Source: Campylobacter ureolyticus
GTDB taxonomy: Bacteria > Campylobacterota > Campylobacteria > Campylobacterales > Campylobacteraceae
NCBI RefSeq assembly: GCF_013372225.1
Contig: NZ_CP053832.1
Location: forward strand, 372,001 to 436,000
DNA: 64,000 nt
Direction of reading: 5' to 3'
The notes under the pieces are model-generated. The model was not told where the DNA came from. It saw nothing but the letters and a program-made list of their open reading frames with translations, and did no database searches. A program made the position numbers and the translations under genes. Each line of letters begins with the position of its first letter. Positions within the stretch are counted from its first letter, which is position 1. Positions 48,709 through 59,193 of this stretch are shown piece after piece.

Positions 48709-50538
48709 TTAAAGTTTTTTAGCGTAATAAAAAGTTCTAAATGAGTTAAGTATTGCCAAAATTGTAACTCCAACATCAGCAAATATCGCCATCCAAATAT
48801 TTGCAAATCCAAATATGGCAAGCACCATAACTAAAACTTTAATGCCAATTGCAAAGACTATATTTTGATAAGCGATATTTATCGTTTTTTTAGAAATTTT
48901 AATTGCAGTTTTTATTTTTGAAATGTTATTATCCATTAAGACTATATCGCTTGCCTCCATAGCCGCATCTGTTCCAAGCATAGAAATTCCAACATCCGCT
49001 CTTGCTAAAACCGGAGCATCATTTATCCCATCGCCTATATATGCAACTGTGCCGTTTTTTGAATTTTCATTTATAATTTTTTCTAAATTTGTAAGTTTAT
49101 CGGCTGGAAGAAGCTCTGCATAAACTTCATCAATTTTAAGTTTTTCATTTATATTAAGTGCTACTTCAAGCCTATCACCGGTTAGCATAGCAGTTTTTAT
49201 ATTACTGTCTTTAAGCCATTTTATAAGTTCAAACGAGTCATTTCTTAATTCATCTTCAAAGGTTAAATATCCTGCAAATTTTCCATCAACTGCGATAAAT
49301 GAAGCAGTTTCTTTTAAATTTGGAAGTTTAAATTCGCTTAAAAATTTTTTACTTCCTATTTTTATATTTTTACCAAAAATTGTAGCATTTATTCCATTTC
49401 CTGGAACTTCTTCAAGTTTTGTTATAGAGTTTTCATCTATTTTTTTATTATAAGCTTTTACTATTGAAATGCCTATTGGATGCGTGCTATATGCTTGTGC
49501 ATAAGCTGCAAGTTTTAAAATTTCATCTTTTGATATAAAGCTTTCATTTACAATGTTTTTTAAAGCAAATTCTCCCTTAGTTAAAGTTCCAGTTTTATCA
49601 AAAACAAATCTTTTAACCTTTGCTAGGATTTGTAAATAGTTACTTCCTTTAACTAAAATTCCCTTTTTACTAGCTCCGCCAATTCCTCCAAAAAAGCTAA
49701 GTGGCACAGAAACTACCAGTGCGCACGGGCAAGATACAACTAAAAATATTAAAGCCTTATAAACCCACTCTTTAAAATCTCCTGCAAATATAGGAACTAT
49801 AAAAGCTATAAAAAAAGCTAAACCTACGACAATAGGCGTATAAACTTTTGCAAATTTTGTGATAAATTTTTCATGACTTGATTTTTTAGCGGTCGCATCT
49901 TCAACGAGTTCTAGAATTTTACTGACTGTTGAGGTTTGAAATTCGCTTGTTACTTTAACTTCTAAAAGTCCATTTATATTTACACTTCCACTTAATATCT
50001 TAGTTCCTTTTTCAACCTCAAGAGGAAGTGATTCACCAGTTAGTGCTGATGTATCAAGAGTTGAGTTTCCAGTTGTTATGATACCATCAAGTGGAACTTT
50101 TTCTCCAGGTTTTACTACGATGATATCATCTATTTTAACATCTTCTGGATTTATTTTTTTTACGCCATTTTCTGTTTTTAAATTTGCGTAATCCGGAGCA
50201 ATACTCATAGCTTCTTTTATTGATTTTCTTGATCTATTTATTGAGTAATCTTCAAACGCAACACCGATCTTATAAAATAAAATAATAGCAACCGCTTCTA
50301 TTTGTTCGCCTATTAAAAACGCTCCTATTGAGGCTATTGCCATTAAAAAATTCTCGTCTAAAAATCCACCATTTTTTAAACTTTTATAAGCTTTTATAAA
50401 AATTTGAATACTTACTATCATGTAAGCAAACAATAAAAAAGCCGTTTTAAGCTCAGCATTAGAAACGATAATAGATAATACTACAAAGCTAATAGAGATT
50501 AAAATTTGTTTGATATCTTTTATTAATTCTTTATTCAT
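48709..50538 (-). CDS. Zn2+/Cd2+/Pb2+-exporting P1B ATPase (ZntA/CadA-like)
   Basis: 609-residue P1B-2-type ATPase without its own HMA domain. It has SCPCALVVSVP (CPC at 270-272), the phosphorylated Asp314 in FDKTGT, STHPIGISIV, GDGINDAPVLARAD and the late helix FADVGVTILAILNS typical of Zn/Cd pumps. It exports excess divalent soft metals. A separate HMA protein precedes it with 1 bp between, and an ArsR-family repressor heads the operon, as in cad/zia systems. Confidence 0.88.
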   Translation of the reverse strand: MNKELIKDIKQILISISFVVLSIIVSNAELKTAFLLFAYMIVSIQIFIKAYKSLKNGGFLDENFLMAIASIGAFLIGEQIEAVAIILFYKIGVAFEDYSINRSRKSIKEAMSIAPDYANLKTENGVKKINPEDVKIDDIIVVKPGEKVPLDGIITTGNSTLDTSALTGESLPLEVEKGTKILSGSVNINGLLEVKVTSEFQTSTVSKILELVEDATAKKSSHEKFITKFAKVYTPIVVGLAFFIAFIVPIFAGDFKEWVYKALIFLVVSCPCALVVSVPLSFFGGIGGASKKGILVKGSNYLQILAKVKRFVFDKTGTLTKGEFALKNIVNESFISKDEILKLAAYAQAYSTHPIGISIVKAYNKKIDENSITKLEEVPGNGINATIFGKNIKIGSKKFLSEFKLPNLKETASFIAVDGKFAGYLTFEDELRNDSFELIKWLKDSNIKTAMLTGDRLEVALNINEKLKIDEVYAELLPADKLTNLEKIINENSKNGTVAYIGDGINDAPVLARADVGISMLGTDAAMEASDIVLMDNNISKIKTAIKISKKTINIAYQNIVFAIGIKVLVMVLAIFGFANIWMAIFADVGVTILAILNSFRTFYYAKKL

Positions 50539-50539
50539 T

Positions 50540-50755
50540 TTATACCTCCAAAACAGTGTCAGGCTCGAATTTTTTAATAATTTTTCTTATATTTTCAATG
50601 ATTTCATCACTTCTATTTTCATCAAAATCAATTTTCATAGTAGTGGTAAAGAAATTAACACTTACACTATTTACGCCATCAATTTTGGCAACATTTTCTT
50701 CTATTTTTGCCGCGCAATTTGCACAATCCAAATTTTTTAAATTAAATTTTTTCAT
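50540..50755 (-). CDS. Stand-alone HMA metal-binding protein
   Basis: 71-residue heavy-metal-associated domain with the metal site LDCANCAAK (GxxCxxC type, residues 9-17) and the ferredoxin-like continuation. It ends one base before the ATPase start and in a different frame, and the ATPase ribosome site GGAGGT lies in its last codons. It corresponds to the N-terminal domain that is fused to ZntA/CadA in most bacteria; here it is a separate chain, translationally coupled. Confidence 0.82.
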   Translation of the reverse strand: MKKFNLKNLDCANCAAKIEENVAKIDGVNSVSVNFFTTTMKIDFDENRSDEIIENIRKIIKKFEPDTVLEV

Positions 50756-50781
50756 AATTTTTCCTTTTTTAAAATTTATTT

Positions 50782-51159
50782 TTACTCACTTATATGAGTT
50801 AAACCTTGTTTTAAAATATAGCTAATATGCTCATCTAAAAGTGAGTAATAAACAACTTTTCCATCGCGTCTGTTTTTTACAAATTTGTTTTGCTTCAATA
50901 CTCGAAGCTGATGAGAAATGCTTGATTGACTCATATTTAAAAGTGCAGCTATATCGCAAACACACATTTGATTTAGGCTTAAAGCCCATAAAATTCTAAC
51001 TCTTGTGCTATCTCCAAAAATTTTAAAAAAATCAGCCAATTCATTAAGCGAAGTATCATCTGGCATTTTTGTTTTTATATTTTCAACCACTTCTTTGTGT
51101 ATAACTACACTTTCGCAAATTTCTTGGCTATCTTCTAAAATTTTTTCTTTTTTATCCAT
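50782..51159 (-). CDS. ArsR/SmtB-family metal-sensing repressor (CadC-like)
   Basis: 125-residue winged-helix repressor. It has the alpha3 metal motif MCVCDIAALLNMSQSSISHQ (two Cys, then the recognition helix), and an acidic/His C-terminal segment DEHISYILKQGLTHISE that may form the alpha5 zinc site. CadC/SmtB proteins release DNA when Zn, Cd or Pb binds. It heads the HMA-ATPase operon and has a matching palindrome in front. Confidence 0.85.
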   Translation of the reverse strand: MDKKEKILEDSQEICESVVIHKEVVENIKTKMPDDTSLNELADFFKIFGDSTRVRILWALSLNQMCVCDIAALLNMSQSSISHQLRVLKQNKFVKNRRDGKVVYYSLLDEHISYILKQGLTHISE

Positions 51160-51185
51160 TACAAACTCCTATTAATCAAATTTAT

Positions 51186-51205
51186 ATATGAATATATGTT
51201 CATAT
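51186..51205. promoter_or_regulatory. ArsR/SmtB-type operator
   Basis: ATATGAA-N6-TTCATAT inverted repeat, 27 bp upstream of the repressor start. TGAA-N6-TTCA palindromes are the usual operator of the SmtB/CzrA/CadC group, so autoregulation of the cad-like operon is likely. Confidence 0.6.
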
Positions 51206-51290
51206 GTAGAATTGTATTGAATTTATTCTTAAATTTTGATAAATTTAGCATCATTAATTTTAAAAATATAAAAAAGTGAAATAGTTTGAA

Positions 51291-52208
51291 ATGAAAATAA
51301 GTAATAAAGGTTTAAATTTAGCTCCATTTTTTGTAACAATTGGTGCCATAAGTTATGGCATTCCTGCAACCATATATAATACTGCTTTTAAACATGGTGT
51401 AACAAGTGGAGTTTTGCTTTGCGGTATGTTTCTTTTAGGATTTATTATGTTTTTTGTGCTTGTAAAAATTCTAGCCAATAATCATAAAATTTTAAAAATT
51501 ACGAAATTAAAAGTAATTATAAGTGGAAGTAGTATTGCCTTAACAAATACATTTTATATGATTTCTCTCATTCATACAAGTGTTGCTGTGAGTGCTGTTT
51601 TGCTTATGCAATCAGTTTGGATTTCTATTTTAATAGCTTGTTTTGTAAATAAAACAATGCCATCACTTTATCAAATTTGTGTTGTGGTTTGCATAATTTT
51701 TGGCACCATTTTAGCAACTGATTTACTAAATCAAAATATTAAATTTTCATATCTTGGAGCTTTTTTGGCTTTGCTTTCAGCCATAACTTATGCTTTTACT
51801 ATTCAATTTACTAAAAATTTAGCCTTAAGCTTAGATCCTATTATAAAGGCAAAATTTATGTGTTTTGGGGCATTTTTAACTATTTTTATTATATTTATTA
51901 TTTTAAATATTTTTGGTTTTAACTTAGATTTAAAAAATTTAGATTTAAAAATGCTTGAAAAAAGTTTTATATTTAGTCTTTTGGCTGCATTTTTTTCTCT
52001 GATTGTCCCACTTGTTACATTTTCATATTATATGAAAAAATTGCGCCCAGGAATTGGAGAGATAATAACCTCAGTTGAGCTTCCATCAGCTATATTTTTT
52101 GCCTATGTTTTTTTAAATCAAAATGTAAATTTAACTCAAATTATAGGAGTTTTAATTATTTTAATAAGTGTTGTTTTTGCAAATTATGAGAAAAAAATTA
52201 AAGATTAA
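51291..52208 (+). CDS. EamA/DMT-family transporter
   Basis: 305-residue membrane protein with ten hydrophobic segments in two EamA halves, the second beginning near FSYLGAFLALLSAITYAFTIQ. It has the usual Pro-Gly/Glu near the end of each half (RPGIGEIITSVELPSAIFFAY). Drug/metabolite exporters of this family move amino acids, nucleobases or drugs; the substrate is unknown. Convergent with lnt, overlapping its end by 11 bp. Confidence 0.82.
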   Translation: MKISNKGLNLAPFFVTIGAISYGIPATIYNTAFKHGVTSGVLLCGMFLLGFIMFFVLVKILANNHKILKITKLKVIISGSSIALTNTFYMISLIHTSVAVSAVLLMQSVWISILIACFVNKTMPSLYQICVVVCIIFGTILATDLLNQNIKFSYLGAFLALLSAITYAFTIQFTKNLALSLDPIIKAKFMCFGAFLTIFIIFIILNIFGFNLDLKNLDLKMLEKSFIFSLLAAFFSLIVPLVTFSYYMKKLRPGIGEIITSVELPSAIFFAYVFLNQNVNLTQIIGVLIILISVVFANYEKKIKD

Positions 52209-53538
52209 AACTTTTTAAAACTCTTTTTATCCACATAGTTTTTGGTTTTATAATCTCACTTTTACTACCATTTACACTGTGATAAACTGTTGTATTATAC
52301 TTTGTGGCAAAATATTTTATTAATGTTTTTTGTAAAAAAGGCTCAGTTGATGGCACAAACCAGCCATTGTTTGATATGGCAACTACAAAATTTGGTGAGT
52401 TTTTATAAATCTCAGGTCGCGTAGCCTCATAGCAAATCGCATTTGTTATTTTCGCACCATTAACTTTATAAAAGCTTACATTTTTTGCCTTTGTAAAATC
52501 CTCTGCACCGTTAAAAAAAACTTTATTAAAAATATTTTTTAAAAAATTTGGTAAAGGAATTTCTTCTCCAAAAGGAACTAAAATATACTTATCAAAACGT
52601 GATATTTTTCCATTTTGAAATAAAAAAGCTGAGTTGTAAATTTGATTATTTTCAAAAGCTAAAGCTCCGGTTAAAATAGAAATTTGAAAAGATTTTTCTT
52701 TTAGCTCTTTTTCTAAATTTTTCTCTAAATTTAAATAAGCCGCAATAGCATTTTCAGGAAAGATAATAAACTCAAAATTATTATCAATTGCTTCATCAAT
52801 TTCTTTTAAAACTGCATTAATTTGTGGATTTTTATACTCATTTAGCCATTTTATATCTTGTGAGATAGTTGTATTTACAAGCTTGGTTTTAAAGCCAAAA
52901 TCATAGCTGTAATTCTCAAAAATTTGAAGAGAAAGGCAAAGACAAACTATAAAAATAAAAGCTTTTTTAAATTTATTTTTTATCTCATAAAGAGCGATAA
53001 TTCCTAAAAATATAAAAGCTAAACCGCGGATATTTGGCTCAAAAATACCAGGCATTAAAATTAATTCCAAATTTAGCCAGTTAAAGTTAAATGGATAAAA
53101 ATAACTTATTAAAAGTAGCATTACCATTTTATAAAATTTATTATTAAGCCAGCCACATATTAAAAACAAAATCCCATATACAAAAGCTATAAACAAAATT
53201 TCCAAAGGTATTAAAAATCTGAGTCCATAAAATTTTAAAGAAAAACTAACCCAATAAAACCATAAAATTCCTATAAAAAATCCTGTAAAAAAAAATGCAG
53301 TTTTATTACAATTAAATAGCTTATAAAAGCCATATATTGCGATAAATGGCGAGATGAATTCTAAAAACAAATTATTAAAAATTCCACCAAAATTTTCAGA
53401 TAAAAAGCCTAAAAATATAAAATTTGAGATAAAAACAGATATAACAAAGCCTTTTATAATTTCATTTGTGGTAAAATAACGCTTTATTAAATTTTTTATA
53501 AAGGATTTACATGGAACAAGGAAGCGTTTTAGGGACAT
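52198..53538 (-). CDS. lnt: Apolipoprotein N-acyltransferase
   Basis: Final enzyme of lipoprotein maturation, in the inner membrane. About 446 residues: an N-terminal membrane region with several helices, then a nitrilase domain with the catalytic triad in IIFPENAIAAY (Glu), KYILVPFGEE (Lys) and NAICYEATRPE (Cys). The start is uncertain: the ATG at 53538 overlaps the first 28 bp of the divergent yajC. No later ATG, GTG or TTG fits before the first helix. Confidence 0.88.
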   Translation of the reverse strand: MSLKRFLVPCKSFIKNLIKRYFTTNEIIKGFVISVFISNFIFLGFLSENFGGIFNNLFLEFISPFIAIYGFYKLFNCNKTAFFFTGFFIGILWFYWVSFSLKFYGLRFLIPLEILFIAFVYGILFLICGWLNNKFYKMVMLLLISYFYPFNFNWLNLELILMPGIFEPNIRGLAFIFLGIIALYEIKNKFKKAFIFIVCLCLSLQIFENYSYDFGFKTKLVNTTISQDIKWLNEYKNPQINAVLKEIDEAIDNNFEFIIFPENAIAAYLNLEKNLEKELKEKSFQISILTGALAFENNQIYNSAFLFQNGKISRFDKYILVPFGEEIPLPNFLKNIFNKVFFNGAEDFTKAKNVSFYKVNGAKITNAICYEATRPEIYKNSPNFVVAISNNGWFVPSTEPFLQKTLIKYFATKYNTTVYHSVNGSKSEIIKPKTMWIKRVLKSFNL

Positions 53539-53840
53539 TTTTTCCTTTCATAATCTTTGGTCTTATTTTTTATTTTTTACTTATTAGGCCACAGCAAAAA
53601 CAAGCAAAAGCTCATGCTTTAATGCTTGCAGGACTTCAAAAAGGCGATAAAATAGTAACCTCTGGTGGTCTTAAATGTACGGTTATAAAACCAGGTGATG
53701 ATTTTATCAAAGTTTCGCTTAATGATAGCACAATTGTTGAGATTGCAAGAACAAGTGTAGCAAGAAAAATAGAAAGATTAGAAGAGGCACCAAAAGTAGA
53801 GAAAGACTCTAAAAAACAAGAAAAGACAAAAAATGCGTAG
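53511..53840 (+). CDS. yajC: Preprotein translocase subunit YajC
   Basis: 109-residue single-helix protein (FFPFIIFGLIFYFLLIRPQQKQAKAH) that associates with SecDF. KGDKIVTSGGL is conserved. The tail is rich in Lys and Glu. AAAGGATTTAC precedes the ATG. First gene of yajC-secD-secF; the stop overlaps secD by 8 bp. Confidence 0.94.
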   Translation: MEQGSVLGTFFPFIIFGLIFYFLLIRPQQKQAKAHALMLAGLQKGDKIVTSGGLKCTVIKPGDDFIKVSLNDSTIVEIARTSVARKIERLEEAPKVEKDSKKQEKTKNA

Positions 53841-55431
53841 TGGAAAAGTTACATATAGATTTATTGTTTTAATAATAACTTTTGTATTTTCTGTTATTTT
53901 TTCAATTCCTTCTTTTTTGCAAATTGACAAAATGCCAAAAATAAACTTAGGACTTGACTTACAAGGTGGACTTCACATGCTTTTAAATGTTGATTTAGAT
54001 GAAGCAATAAGTTCTAAGATCAAGTCTGTAGCATCAAGTTTGAGCTATTCAGCAGGCAAAGAAGATCTTTTATATAGTGACTTAAAAATTGAAAGTAATT
54101 ACTTTGAGTTTGAAGTTTTGGATAAAGATGAGATGAATAAATTTGATGCTATTTTAAATAAAATAACAGGGCTTGATATTCAAAAAAATGGTCAAATTTA
54201 TAATGTTTCTTTAACTGAAAATGAGATTGCTTTAACAAAAGAATATGCTATTGATCAAGCTGTTGAGACCATAAGAAATAGAATAGATCAGTTTGGTTTA
54301 AGTGAGCCAACAGTTGCAAGACAGGGAAAAGAAGATATTTTAGTTGAGATTCCAGGAGTTAAGAGCAATGAAGATAAGCAGCGTGCAAAAGACTTAATAG
54401 CAACTTCAGCTCATTTACAACTTATGGCACTTGATGATAAAAGACAAGATAGGGCTCATCTTTTAACTAAGGCTCAAGCTGCAAGTTTTGGTGATATTAT
54501 ATTAAACGATGCTAAAAATCCTGAACAAAAATATGCTGTAAAGCAACTTCCAGTTTTAGACGGTTCAATGCTTGTTGATGCAAGAGTTGGATTTGATCAA
54601 GCAAATCAACCGGTTATAAATTTCACACTTAACTCTGAAGGTGCTGCAATATTTGGTGATTTTACAGGAAGCAATGTGGGAAAAAGACTTGCTATTGTTT
54701 TGGATGATAAGGTATATTCTGCACCTAGGATAAATGAAAGAATAGGTGGTGGAAGTGGTCAGATAAGTGGTGGATTTACTATGGAAGAAGCAAGAGATGT
54801 TGCAATTGCATTAAGAAGTGGAGCTCTTTTAGCCCCTGTTACAATGGGCGAAGAAAGAACTATTGGACCAAGTCTTGGTGCTGATAGTATAAAACAAAGT
54901 AGTTTTGCTTTAGCTTTAGCATCTGTTTTAATAGTGGTATTTATGGTGCTTTATTATGGTCTTGCTGGAGTTGTAGCAAATATTGCATTAGTTGTAAATA
55001 TTTTATTTTTAGTTGCGATAATGGCACTTTTTGGAGCTACATTAACACTTCCTGGAATGGCCGGTATAATTTTAACCGTTGGTATGGCAGTTGATGCAAA
55101 CGTTATCATCAATGAAAGAATTAGAGAGATGCTTAGACATGGAAATAGCATAAAAAATAGCATTGAAAAAGGCTATCATAAAGCAATGAGTGCTATCATC
55201 GACTCAAACTTAACTACTTTGATAACTTCAGCTGTACTTTATGCTTATGGAACAGGTCCGGTTAAAGGCTTTGCCGTTACTATGAGTATAGGTATAATAG
55301 CTTCTATGATAACAGCAATTTTAGGAACACATGGAATTTTTGATTTACTAGCAGATAAGATGGAAAGAAGCAAAAATACAAAACTTTGGTTTGGTTACAA
55401 AGTTAGAAAGGCCGAAAATGCAAATATTTGA
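53833..55431 (+). CDS. secD: Protein translocase subunit SecD
   Basis: 532 residues. First helix, NLGLDLQGGLHMLLNVD, a periplasmic P1 domain (about 45-340, with RNRIDQFGLSEP and IPGV), then five helices with GMAVDANVIINERIRE. SecDF uses the proton gradient to pull exported proteins through SecYEG. The 3' end overlaps secF by 14 bp. Confidence 0.96.
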   Translation: MRSGKVTYRFIVLIITFVFSVIFSIPSFLQIDKMPKINLGLDLQGGLHMLLNVDLDEAISSKIKSVASSLSYSAGKEDLLYSDLKIESNYFEFEVLDKDEMNKFDAILNKITGLDIQKNGQIYNVSLTENEIALTKEYAIDQAVETIRNRIDQFGLSEPTVARQGKEDILVEIPGVKSNEDKQRAKDLIATSAHLQLMALDDKRQDRAHLLTKAQAASFGDIILNDAKNPEQKYAVKQLPVLDGSMLVDARVGFDQANQPVINFTLNSEGAAIFGDFTGSNVGKRLAIVLDDKVYSAPRINERIGGGSGQISGGFTMEEARDVAIALRSGALLAPVTMGEERTIGPSLGADSIKQSSFALALASVLIVVFMVLYYGLAGVVANIALVVNILFLVAIMALFGATLTLPGMAGIILTVGMAVDANVIINERIREMLRHGNSIKNSIEKGYHKAMSAIIDSNLTTLITSAVLYAYGTGPVKGFAVTMSIGIIASMITAILGTHGIFDLLADKMERSKNTKLWFGYKVRKAENANI

Positions 55432-56389
55432 TAAAGATAAAATTTATAATTTTATGGGTGTTAGACACCTATTTTTTGCAATTTCTTTGATTTTAATGTT
55501 AGGATCTATTTTTTTACTAGGAACTCAAGGGTTAAAATTTGGAATAGATTTTTCAGGTGGAACTTTAATTCAAATAAAATATGATAGTAAAGCTCCAATT
55601 GAGGATATTAGGCATAAGCTAAATCAAGTAAATGAGTTAAAAGGTGCAAGTGTAACTGAGTTTGGAAGCAGTGAAGAAATTACTATAAGATACTCAGGAT
55701 CGAATGAATCACTTGGAAAAGATGTAAGTGCTACTATTAGTCAAATTTTAAAAGATACTGGAAATTTTGAGATAAGAAGAGTTGATGTTGTTGGACCAAA
55801 AGTTGGAAATGAGCTAAAAAAAGGTGGTCTAATGGCGGTTATTATCTCACTTATTGCCATACTTATTTATCTTGGTGTGAGATTTGAGTGGAGATTTGCT
55901 CTTGCTGCTGTTCTTTCTGAAGTACATGATATTTTAGTTGTTCTTGGTTTTATCTCTTTAATGAAAATAGATGTAAATTTGGATACTTTAGCTGCAATTT
56001 TAACTATAATTGGTTATTCTTTAAATGATACGATTATTATTTTTGATAGGATTAGAGAAGGTATACAAGAAAGCAAAGAAGATTGCATAAATGGAGTTAT
56101 TAACGAATCTGTTTCAAGAACTTTATCAAGAACTGTTTTAACATCATTCACCACATTAATAAGCGTTGTTGTGCTATTTTTCTTTGGCGGCGATATGATA
56201 AATGATTTTGCTTCTATTGTTATGGTAGGAGTTATTTTTGGAACTTATAGCTCTGTTTTCATTGCAAGTCAAGCTTTAATTTTATTTAAATTTAGCGTAA
56301 AAGGTTATCGTGCATTTTTAGCCGAAAAACAAAAAAGAAAAAAAGAAAAAGAAAAAATGCGTGCAATGTATGAAAAAGGCACACTTTAA
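55418..56389 (+). CDS. secF: Protein translocase subunit SecF
   Basis: 323 residues with KFGIDFSGGTLIQIKY after the first helix, VGPKVGNELKKGG, and SLNDTIIIFDRIREG in the transmembrane proton path. The ATG at 55418 has AAAGGCC upstream; an earlier in-frame ATG (55391) lies well inside secD. A basic tail (KRKKEKEKMR) ends it. Confidence 0.95.
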   Translation: MQIFDKDKIYNFMGVRHLFFAISLILMLGSIFLLGTQGLKFGIDFSGGTLIQIKYDSKAPIEDIRHKLNQVNELKGASVTEFGSSEEITIRYSGSNESLGKDVSATISQILKDTGNFEIRRVDVVGPKVGNELKKGGLMAVIISLIAILIYLGVRFEWRFALAAVLSEVHDILVVLGFISLMKIDVNLDTLAAILTIIGYSLNDTIIIFDRIREGIQESKEDCINGVINESVSRTLSRTVLTSFTTLISVVVLFFFGGDMINDFASIVMVGVIFGTYSSVFIASQALILFKFSVKGYRAFLAEKQKRKKEKEKMRAMYEKGTL

Positions 56390-56398
56390 GGAGTTAAA

Positions 56399-56737
56399 AT
56401 GAATTGGGGACGAGTTGTTCATGTATTTTTTACTTTGATGAGTTTTACCACAATTGCAGGGTATTTATACATGCATAGCGGAGTTGCTTTATTTGTTGCT
56501 GCAAGTATAAATTTAATTTCAACTCTTTTAAAAATAGGCGTTAGAAATCTACTTTCCACAGAGCTTTTTGCAGCCTCTGTGGTTGCAGATTTGCATTTAA
56601 TTCCAGCTTTTATAATTTATATTGTAAATCCAAATATGAATCTTATCTATTCACTAGTTATAGGTGCAGGTCTTGCAAATCTTTTTTCAATAGTTTTAAC
56701 TATTATAGAAGCAGCAAAATACAAAGATGAATTTTAG
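56399..56737 (+). CDS. Small integral membrane protein between secF and leuS
   Basis: 112 residues with four hydrophobic segments and short loops ([68 protein letters not shown]). It resembles the DUF6394-type proteins that Campylobacter annotations place here, but this is from memory. Function unknown. AAGGAG lies 5 bp before the ATG; leuS starts 8 bp after the stop. Confidence 0.7.
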   Translation: MNWGRVVHVFFTLMSFTTIAGYLYMHSGVALFVAASINLISTLLKIGVRNLLSTELFAASVVADLHLIPAFIIYIVNPNMNLIYSLVIGAGLANLFSIVLTIIEAAKYKDEF

Positions 56738-56745
56738 GAGAAAAA

Positions 56746-59193
56746 ATGGCTTATGAGGCTAAAGAAATAGAAAAAAAATGGCAAGAAATTTGGTTAAAAA
56801 ACGGTGAGTTTGAGCCAAAAGATGATTACTCTTTGCCAAAAAAATATATTTTAAGTATGTTTCCATATCCAAGTGGGAAAATTCATATGGGGCATGTTAG
56901 AAACTATACTATTGGTGATGCTATGGCAAGATATTATAGAAATCAAGGTTTTAATGTTTTACACCCAATAGGTTTTGACAGTTTTGGAATGCCAGCTGAA
57001 AATGCCGCTATTAAACATAATATTCACCCAAGAGTTTGGACCTATGAAAATATTGATTATATGATAAAAGAACTTGATAGTTTAGGATTAAGTTTTTCCA
57101 AAAAAAGACTTTTGGCAACTTCAGACCCACTTTATACAAAGTGGGAGCAAGAGTTTTTTATAAAAATGTATGAAAAAGGCCTTGTTTATAGGAAAAATGC
57201 CGTTGTAAATTGGTGCGAGCACGATAAAACAGTCTTAGCAAATGAACAAGTTGAAGATGGAAAATGTTGGCGTTGTGGACATGAGGTAATACAAAAAAAT
57301 ATGCCAGGATATTATCTAAAAATTACTGATTATGCAGATGAGCTTTTAAGTGATTTAAAAAAATTAGAGGGAAAATGGCCACCTCAAGTTATTACAATGC
57401 AGGAAAATTGGATTGGTAAAAGCGAGGGTTTAGAATTTTTCTTAAAATTTGATGAAGAGAGTAGGAATTTGCTTGATGGGATTCCTGGATTTAAAGTCTT
57501 TACAACAAGAGCAGATACAATTTATGGAGTAAGCTATACTGCAGTTGCGCCTGAGCATAAAGTAGTTGAAAAGCTTTTAAGTAAAAATTTACTTGATGAA
57601 AAAACAACCAAAAAGATAAAATCCATTTTAAAGCAAAGCCCAAGACAAAGACAAGAAAGTGATAAAGATGGAGTATTTTTAAATTTATATGTTATCCATC
57701 CACTAACTAATGAAAAAATTCCTGTTTGGCTTGCAAATTTTGTTTTAGCTGATTATGGAGATGGTGCTGTTATGGCAGTTCCTGCTCATGATGAAAGAGA
57801 TTATGAGTTTGCAAGTAAATTTAACCTTGTCATTAAACAAAGCATTAAACCACAAGATGGTAAATATGATAGTTCAAAAGCCTTTGTTGATGATGGAATT
57901 TTAGTTAATTCTGATGAGTTTACAGGACTAAAAAGCAAGGACGCAAGAGAAAAAATTATAGCTAAATTTGAAAATTTAGGAATTGGCAAGAAGGTTGAAA
58001 ATTTTAAACTTCGTGATTGGGGGGTTAGTCGCCAAAGATATTGGGGCGCACCAATTCCAATGATTCATTGTAAAACTTGTGGTCTTGTTCCAGAAGCTTT
58101 GGAGAATTTACCAGTAACCTTGCCAGAAGATATAAAAATAACAGGTGAGGGAAATCCACTTGATAAACATCCTACTTGGAAAAGATGTAGTTGTCCAAAA
58201 TGCCATAAAGAAGCAGTTAGAGAAAGTGATACTTTAGATACTTTTTTTGAAAGTAGTTGGTATTTTGCTAGATTTGCAAGCGATGAAAAAACTTGGCAAA
58301 ATTCAGCTTTTGATGAAAAAAGTGTTAATTATTGGATGAATGTAGATGAGTATATCGGAGGAATTGAGCACGCGATTTTACACCTTTTATACGCAAGATT
58401 TTTTCAAAAAGCTTTAAGGGATTTGGGTTATTTAAGAGATAGTGAGCCATTTTCTAATCTTTTAACACAAGGTATGGTTTTAAAAGATGGAGCTAAAATG
58501 AGCAAAAGCAAAGGAAACACAGTTGATCCTGATGAAATAATCAAAAAATATGGCGCCGATACTGCAAGAATGTTTATTTTATTTGCTGCTCCGCCTGCAA
58601 AAGAACTTGAGTGGAATGATAGCGCTGTTGAGGGAGCTTATAAGTTTTTAAATAGACTTTATGATAGAAGCATAAATGTTCATAAAACCAATGATATTCC
58701 AAAAATCAATCACGCTTCTTTAAATAAAGAGGAAAAATATGCAAGATTGAAAGTTTATGAAGCATTAAGTAGGGCAAATGAAGTTTATACAAAAAGTTTT
58801 GCTTTTAATACTCTAATAGCAGCCTCAATGGAAGCACTAAATGCTTTAAATTTGCAAAACAATCAAGATGTTTTAACTGAAGGGTTTTGGATAATTTTAA
58901 ATTTACTTGAGCCTATTGTACCTCATATTGCAAATGAGTTAAGTGATGAGCTATTTAATAGGAAGAATTTTTTTAAAATAGAAATTTTAGATGAAGTTTT
59001 TGTAAAAGATACATTAAATTTGGCAGTTACAATAAATGGAAAAAGAAGAGCTGAAATAGAGGTCGATAAAAATTTAAATCAAGATGAAATTTTAAATTTA
59101 GCTAAAGAAAAAGTTGAAAAATGGCTTCTTGATAAGACTATAATAAAAGAAATTTATGTAAAAGAAAAGTTAGTAAATTTGGTGATAAAATGA
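56746..59193 (+). CDS. leuS: Leucyl-tRNA synthetase
   Basis: 815-residue class I synthetase: HIGH-type motif [11 protein letters not shown] (about 45-55), Zn-binding Cys pairs (CWRCGH and the later CKTCG/CPKCH), a CP1 editing domain with TTRADTIYG and [11 protein letters not shown], and KMSKSKGN. Length is normal for the family. The stop overlaps lptE by 4 bp. Confidence 0.97.
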   Translation: MAYEAKEIEKKWQEIWLKNGEFEPKDDYSLPKKYILSMFPYPSGKIHMGHVRNYTIGDAMARYYRNQGFNVLHPIGFDSFGMPAENAAIKHNIHPRVWTYENIDYMIKELDSLGLSFSKKRLLATSDPLYTKWEQEFFIKMYEKGLVYRKNAVVNWCEHDKTVLANEQVEDGKCWRCGHEVIQKNMPGYYLKITDYADELLSDLKKLEGKWPPQVITMQENWIGKSEGLEFFLKFDEESRNLLDGIPGFKVFTTRADTIYGVSYTAVAPEHKVVEKLLSKNLLDEKTTKKIKSILKQSPRQRQESDKDGVFLNLYVIHPLTNEKIPVWLANFVLADYGDGAVMAVPAHDERDYEFASKFNLVIKQSIKPQDGKYDSSKAFVDDGILVNSDEFTGLKSKDAREKIIAKFENLGIGKKVENFKLRDWGVSRQRYWGAPIPMIHCKTCGLVPEALENLPVTLPEDIKITGEGNPLDKHPTWKRCSCPKCHKEAVRESDTLDTFFESSWYFARFASDEKTWQNSAFDEKSVNYWMNVDEYIGGIEHAILHLLYARFFQKALRDLGYLRDSEPFSNLLTQGMVLKDGAKMSKSKGNTVDPDEIIKKYGADTARMFILFAAPPAKELEWNDSAVEGAYKFLNRLYDRSINVHKTNDIPKINHASLNKEEKYARLKVYEALSRANEVYTKSFAFNTLIAASMEALNALNLQNNQDVLTEGFWIILNLLEPIVPHIANELSDELFNRKNFFKIEILDEVFVKDTLNLAVTINGKRRAEIEVDKNLNQDEILNLAKEKVEKWLLDKTIIKEIYVKEKLVNLVIK

